This document shows, one piece after another, positions 60,780-64,000 of a stretch of 64,000 nucleotides of DNA. The notes under the pieces were generated by a model. It was not told where the DNA came from, did no database searches, and saw nothing but the letters and a program-made list of their open reading frames with translations. The number at the start of each line of letters is the position of its first letter. Positions within the stretch are counted from its first letter, which is position 1. Position numbers and translations under genes: made by a program. Origin of the DNA: Streptomyces liliifuscus (GTDB lineage Bacteria > Actinomycetota > Actinomycetes > Streptomycetales > Streptomycetaceae). The stretch is taken from NCBI RefSeq assembly GCF_016598615.1, contig NZ_CP066831.1:8928001-8992000 (forward strand), in the 5' to 3' direction.

Positions 60780-60814
60780 GTTGCGCATAGCGCTCCCTCG
60801 TGCGCCATACGAAA
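60780..60814. promoter_or_regulatory. GTTGCGC-type repeat before iclR and ferredoxin genes
   Basis: GTTGCGCATAGCGC at 60780-60793 and a related CGTGCGCCATACG about 18 bases later form an imperfect direct repeat in the divergent region 60696-60910. It resembles the boxes at 59657-59686, consistent with autoregulation by the IclR protein. Confidence 0.4.
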
Positions 60815-60910
60815 CATCATGTTACCGAAGAGTCCGTGACCGGGAAGGTCTCGGACCAGACCGGACCTGAGAGGTCCCGGACCGTGGGTCCTGGACCGAG
60901 AGGGGGGCCC

Positions 60911-61258
60911 GTGATTCCCGTCTGCCGCCTTGATGACCTCCCCGCGGGCGAATCCGTCCGTATCGACACCACACCGCCCATCGCCGTGTTCAACGCCGAC
61001 GGCGAGCTGTACGCCATCGATGACACCTGCACCCACCAGGATGCGTCCCTCTCCGAGGGCTGGCTGGAGGGTTGTCTGGTCGAATGCCCGCTCCACGCGG
61101 CGTCATTCGATCTCCGCACCGGCCGGCCGACGTGCCTTCCCGCACGTCGGGCCGTCCGCACCCACCGTGTCACCGTCGACGACGGGATCGTCCATGTCCA
61201 CGTGGCGGCCGAAGTGGTGGCCGTGGTGGCGTCCGAAGAGGAGGGCACGGCGGCATGA
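60911..61258 (+). CDS. Rieske-type [2Fe-2S] ferredoxin
   Basis: A 115-aa Rieske ferredoxin: CRLDDLPAGESVRID start, DTCTHQDASLSEGWLEGCLVECPLHAASFDLRTGRP with ligands Cys-x-His and Cys-x2-His. Such small ferredoxins shuttle electrons from a flavoprotein reductase to a Rieske oxygenase. GTG 60911 has AGGGGGG at four bases distance. It overlaps the reductase start by four bases. It probably serves the betaine demethylase, since no other oxygenase lies nearby. Confidence 0.88.
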   Translation: MIPVCRLDDLPAGESVRIDTTPPIAVFNADGELYAIDDTCTHQDASLSEGWLEGCLVECPLHAASFDLRTGRPTCLPARRAVRTHRVTVDDGIVHVHVAAEVVAVVASEEEGTAA

Positions 61259-62439
61259 AAACCGTGACCGTCGTCGGGGCCTCGCTCTCCGGGCTGTACG
61301 CGGCCAGGGAACTGCGTGCCCAGGGGTTCGACGGGCGACTGGTGGTCGTCGGGGACGAACCCCACCGCCCCTACGACCGCCCCCCGTTGTCCAAGGACTT
61401 CCTCACCGGCCGGTCCGGCGAGGACCGACTCGCGCTCTCCGACGCCGAGGAGACCACCGAGCTCGACGCCGAGTGGCTGCTCGGCGTCCGCGCCCGCGGC
61501 CTGGACGCGCGCGGCCGGACCGTCCTCCTGGGCGACGGCCGGACCGTCTCCACCGACGGCGTGATCATCGCGACCGGAGCCTCCGCCCGCAGGCTCCCCG
61601 GCTGCGAACTCGCCGGAGTCCACACCCTGCGTACCCTCGACGACGCGCGTGCGCTGCGCGCCGAACTCGGCGCGGGCACCCGCCGTGTCGTCGTCATCGG
61701 CGGCGGCTTCATCGGTGCCGAAACCGCCTCCTCCTGTGCGGGACTCGGCCACGACGTCACCGTCGTCGAGGCCGCGCCGCTGCCGCTGGTGCCCCAACTC
61801 GGCCCGGAGATGGCCGCGGTGTGCGCCGGACTGCACCGGCGCGGCGGCGTCGACCTGGTCACGGGCACCGGCGTCGCCGGGCTGCGCGGCACGGTCGCGG
61901 TGACCGGCGTGGAACTCGCCGACGGCCGGCTGCTCCCCGCCGACATCGTGATCGTCGGCATCGGCGCCATCCCCAACACCGACTGGCTGGCGGGCTCGAC
62001 GCTCGCACTGCACGACGGAGTGCTGTGCGACGACGGCTGTGTGACGGCTCTGCCCCAGGTGGTCGCCGTCGGTGACGTCGCCCGCGTCGGCGGCACCCGC
62101 GCCGAACACTGGACCAGCGCCACCGAACAGCCCCGGGTCGCCGTGCGCAACCTCCTCGCGGGGCACACGGCGGAGACCGTGCGCCCACTGCCCTACTTCT
62201 GGTCCGACCAGTACGGAGCACGGATCCAGTTCGCCGGCCGGCGGCTCGACACCGACACCGTCCGGATCGCGGAGGGCGGCGTCACCGACGGCACGCCCGA
62301 CGAGGGCGGCTTCCTCGCCCTGTACGAGCGGGACGGCCGGACGACGGCGGTGCTCTCCGTGGACCGACCACGACCGTTCATGCGCGCCCGGCGCGAACTC
62401 GGACGCGGGGTGACGGTGGCGGAGGCGGCCGTTTCCTAG
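61255..62439 (+). CDS. FAD-dependent ferredoxin reductase
   Basis: A 394-aa pyridine nucleotide-disulfide-type flavoprotein reductase of the oxygenase-coupled kind. First dinucleotide site VTVVGASLSGLYAARELRAQG, then RPYDRPPLSKDFL, the second site RVVVIGGGFIGAETASSCAGLG, and GVIIATGASARRL, VAVGDVARV and EHWTSATEQPRVAVRNLL near the C-terminus. It takes electrons from NAD(P)H to the Rieske ferredoxin. Translational coupling (ATGA) with the ferredoxin supports a fixed pair. Confidence 0.9.
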   Translation: MKTVTVVGASLSGLYAARELRAQGFDGRLVVVGDEPHRPYDRPPLSKDFLTGRSGEDRLALSDAEETTELDAEWLLGVRARGLDARGRTVLLGDGRTVSTDGVIIATGASARRLPGCELAGVHTLRTLDDARALRAELGAGTRRVVVIGGGFIGAETASSCAGLGHDVTVVEAAPLPLVPQLGPEMAAVCAGLHRRGGVDLVTGTGVAGLRGTVAVTGVELADGRLLPADIVIVGIGAIPNTDWLAGSTLALHDGVLCDDGCVTALPQVVAVGDVARVGGTRAEHWTSATEQPRVAVRNLLAGHTAETVRPLPYFWSDQYGARIQFAGRRLDTDTVRIAEGGVTDGTPDEGGFLALYERDGRTTAVLSVDRPRPFMRARRELGRGVTVAEAAVS

Positions 62440-62571
62440 CGGGGCGGGGCTACCCCCGATGGGAGGGGGTTGCCCCGTGTCCTGGCGGGGGAGGGGCGTC
62501 GCCGCGGCCGCGCCCCGAGGCCGCCCCGGGGCAGTGCCCTGGAGCGCTCCATGAGGGGTGCTTGCCGTGAG

Positions 62572-62670
62572 GTGCCGACAGCGGGGTGTCGACAGCGGGG
62601 TGTCGACAGCGGGGTGCCGACCGAAAGGCGCTTGCCGAGAAGCGCTTGCCTGGAGGCGCTTGCCGAGGGG
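62572..62670. repeat. Two adjacent 14-bp tandem repeat arrays
   Basis: Array 1: GTGTCGACAGCGGG-type units repeated 3.5 times (62572-62622). Array 2: AGGCGCTTGCCGAG-type units repeated about three times (62625-62670). Both have the same 14-base period though different sequences. They fill the gap between converging genes (62440-62712), where no gene is evident. Confidence 0.8.
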
Positions 62671-62712
62671 CGCCGCCCTTCCAGCAGAGGGGCGCCGCCT
62701 CTGGGAGTGCGA

Positions 62713-63516
62713 CTAGGAGTGCGACAACTGGCCCGCGCCGCCGCCCTGTCGGCGTATCCGCTCCTTGGTCCGCTCCGCCGATCGCTCCTGGCGCCGTGCC
62801 TTGCGCCGCTCGCGCCGCAGGGCACGGGCCGTGCTGCTGGGCACCGACACCACGCCGTTGCGCTGGTTCCACACCTGGCGGGTCACCCATACGTCCAGGG
62901 CGCCCCAGGTCGCCACCACCGTGCTCGCCACGCTGCTCAGCACCATGGGGAACGCGAGCCAGGAACCGGCCAGCGTGCACAGGAAGGCGACCATCGCCTG
63001 GATCAGTGTGACCGCGATGATGATGACGGCCCGCACCGCGGACGCCCGCACGGGATCGGGCAGCCGGCGCCTGGTCGCGGGCTCTTCGACCCACAACTGC
63101 CGGTAGTACCCCTGCTCTTCGGCCTCCGCCTCGGCCTCCATGGCGGCTTCCGCCCCCGCGTTGGTGACACGTTCCGGCCCGGCATTCGCGACGTGTTCCG
63201 CCTCGCCGTTCGCGACGGCTCCCGCCCTGGTCTCCGTCTCGGTCTTCGGCCCCGCTTCTGCTTCCGCCTCCGTGTCCGCGATGGTTTCCGTCCCGGTCTC
63301 CGCGTCCGTTCCCACCACGAACCGAGCCCCCCTGGCCGGCCCCGCCCCGGTTTCCGCTCCAGCCCCTGTCAGGGACCCCCTCTCGGCCGCCCTCAATGGG
63401 ACGTCGGCCGGGATGTCGGCCGGAATGTCGTGATCCTGTGTCTGTGGACCCCGCCGTGCCCCCGTGGCTTCCGCGACGCCCGTCCCGACTGTCCCGTGCC
63501 GCTCCGCCGTGCCCAT
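62713..63516 (-). CDS. Hypothetical membrane protein with Glu/Thr/Ala-rich N-terminal region
   Basis: A 267-aa protein. Residues about 30-150 are low-complexity (runs of Glu, Thr, Ala and Gly such as TEAEAEAGPKTETETRAG). Two membrane helices follow (AVIIIAVTLIQAMVAFLCTLAGSWLAFPMVLSSVASTVVATWGALD) and a basic C-terminal tail (RRERRKARRQERSAERTKER). I do not recognise a family. ATG 63516 (MGTAERHGTVGT) is the first good start; TTG just upstream is possible. It is divergent from the CvnA-like kinase. Confidence 0.65.
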   Translation of the reverse strand: MGTAERHGTVGTGVAEATGARRGPQTQDHDIPADIPADVPLRAAERGSLTGAGAETGAGPARGARFVVGTDAETGTETIADTEAEAEAGPKTETETRAGAVANGEAEHVANAGPERVTNAGAEAAMEAEAEAEEQGYYRQLWVEEPATRRRLPDPVRASAVRAVIIIAVTLIQAMVAFLCTLAGSWLAFPMVLSSVASTVVATWGALDVWVTRQVWNQRNGVVSVPSSTARALRRERRKARRQERSAERTKERIRRQGGGAGQLSHS

Positions 63517-63848
63517 CAACTCGTCACTCCCCAACCGCCCGACAACCGCCTGCTCCGGAGTCACGAGAACCCCGGCTCCCCATTGGGTGCCCGGCTTGCG
63601 CTGTTTTACGCTGCCTGAGCGCGGCATGCGGCACCTGCTGCCGATTCCGCCTCCAACTTCCGTACAGACAGACGATCGACGTAACGCGAAGATTCCCGTC
63701 GACCGTAAAATTCCGGCCAACTGGCCCACTGTGCGGACCGGATGGCGTCCCGTGTCCCGTGTCGGATTCGGGGAGGCAATCTCCCGCAATGAACGGACAA
63801 CTCCTGATGTCCTGTTACCGTCCCGGAACGAGTCGGTCCGGACAGGCC

Positions 63849-63878
63849 TTCGAGATACCACTGTGTCGGTAGTAGGCT
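63849..63878 (+). promoter_or_regulatory. Candidate promoter for the CvnA-like kinase
   Basis: TTCGAG (63849-63854), an 18-base gap, and TAGGCT (63873-63878) form a moderate vegetative-type promoter about 60 bases before ATG 63940. The wider interval 63517-63939 shows no other gene; it is relatively AT-rich around 63680-63720. Confidence 0.4.
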
Positions 63879-63939
63879 CACGCCGTTTGTTGACGCACAT
63901 GTGTGCCCCCGCTCGCCGGGGGTCGAGCTGGGGGAGGCC

Positions 63940-64000
63940 ATGCGCTTTCGCGGGAAGTCCATCCGCCGGAAGATCGTGGCGCTGTTGCTCGTGCCGCTGG
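63940..64000 (+). CDS. Sensor histidine-kinase-like protein, probable CvnA of a conservon (3' truncated)
   Basis: Only the first 20 codons are inside the window: MRFRGKSIRRKIVALLLVPL, a basic start leading into a membrane helix. This N-terminus matches the typical CvnA histidine-kinase-like proteins with an extracellular nitrate/nitrite-sensing-type domain in Streptomyces. GGGGGAGG precedes the ATG. The conservon assignment (CvnA-B-C-D) needs the sequence beyond 64000. Confidence 0.6.
   Translation, partial: MRFRGKSIRRKIVALLLVPL

Noticed and set aside
62450..63618. Overlapping ORFs on both strands across the 14-bp tandem arrays
   Set aside because: The tandem arrays remove stops in several frames; no start with a ribosome-binding site or recognisable protein is found.

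Overview
The window is chromosomal DNA from a Streptomyces (or a very close actinomycete). Evidence: very high GC with strong third-position GC bias, many GTG and some TTG starts, GTGA/ATGA overlaps between neighbours, RbpA with a SigR-type promoter, mycothiol-dependent formaldehyde metabolism, a SCO1431-family membrane peptide, and a chitinase promoter with DasR-like boxes. The left half (riboflavin/histidine genes, chitinase, ppm1, fxsA, rbpA) looks like conserved core synteny. I saw no rRNA, tRNA, CRISPR array, transposase or integrase.

Layout. 1-5.4 kb: end of ribBA, then ribH, hisE, hisG, a PH-domain membrane protein and two overlapping CNNM/CBS membrane proteins, closed by a perfect 23-bp stem terminator. 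5.5-8.4 kb (minus): an EccA-like TPR/AAA+ ATPase and a P-loop kinase with no ordinary start codon. 8.7-11.1 kb: Tat-exported C39-like peptidase, a 48-aa membrane peptide, a TetR regulator. 11.2-14.3 kb: GH18 chitinase diverging from an acyl-CoA dehydrogenase, plus a small repeat-bearing ORF. 14.5-19.7 kb: an unknown protein paired with an APH-fold protein, a small Cys-containing protein, an Lrp/AsnC regulator, a YtcJ-like amidohydrolase. 20.2-27.3 kb: ppm1, fxsA, rbpA, an MFS transporter, a glycerophosphodiesterase, and a divergent YczE/MocR pair. 27.4-29.3 kb: a membrane-anchored FtsK-like ATPase with a degenerate P-loop and a 64-aa membrane protein. 29.6-35.1 kb: ankyrin protein, a 19-codon sORF, a HEAT-repeat protein, and a translationally coupled GT4-GT4-SGNH hydrolase operon.

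35.2-40.5 kb is a 5-oxoproline unit: MFS transporter, DUF1445 hydro-lyase and pxpA-pxpB-pxpC, facing a GntR/FCD regulator whose likely operator sits between the -35 and -10 of the operon promoter. 40.6-48.1 kb holds the most unusual system: three co-directional genes (508, 293 and 1602 aa) built like a MukBEF/Mks/Wadjet SMC complex (kleisin-like, winged-helix-like, giant coiled-coil ATPase) but with no JetD nuclease in the window and with Asn instead of Glu after the Walker B Asp.

48.1-62.4 kb is a coherent choline/glycine-betaine degradation region: permease, GMC choline dehydrogenase, betaine-aldehyde dehydrogenase, Rieske betaine demethylase, dimethylglycine and sarcosine oxidases, mycothiol-dependent formaldehyde dehydrogenase, MBL hydrolase, an IclR regulator, and a divergent Rieske ferredoxin/ferredoxin reductase pair. 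The window ends with a membrane protein and the start of a CvnA-like sensor kinase.

A hairpin-bearing intergenic repeat (core GGGGCGCGGGGAACTGCGCG) occurs six times at gene ends; three copies lie before, inside and after the SMC-like operon. Coordinates and translations were read by eye; all family names are from recognised motifs, not database searches.
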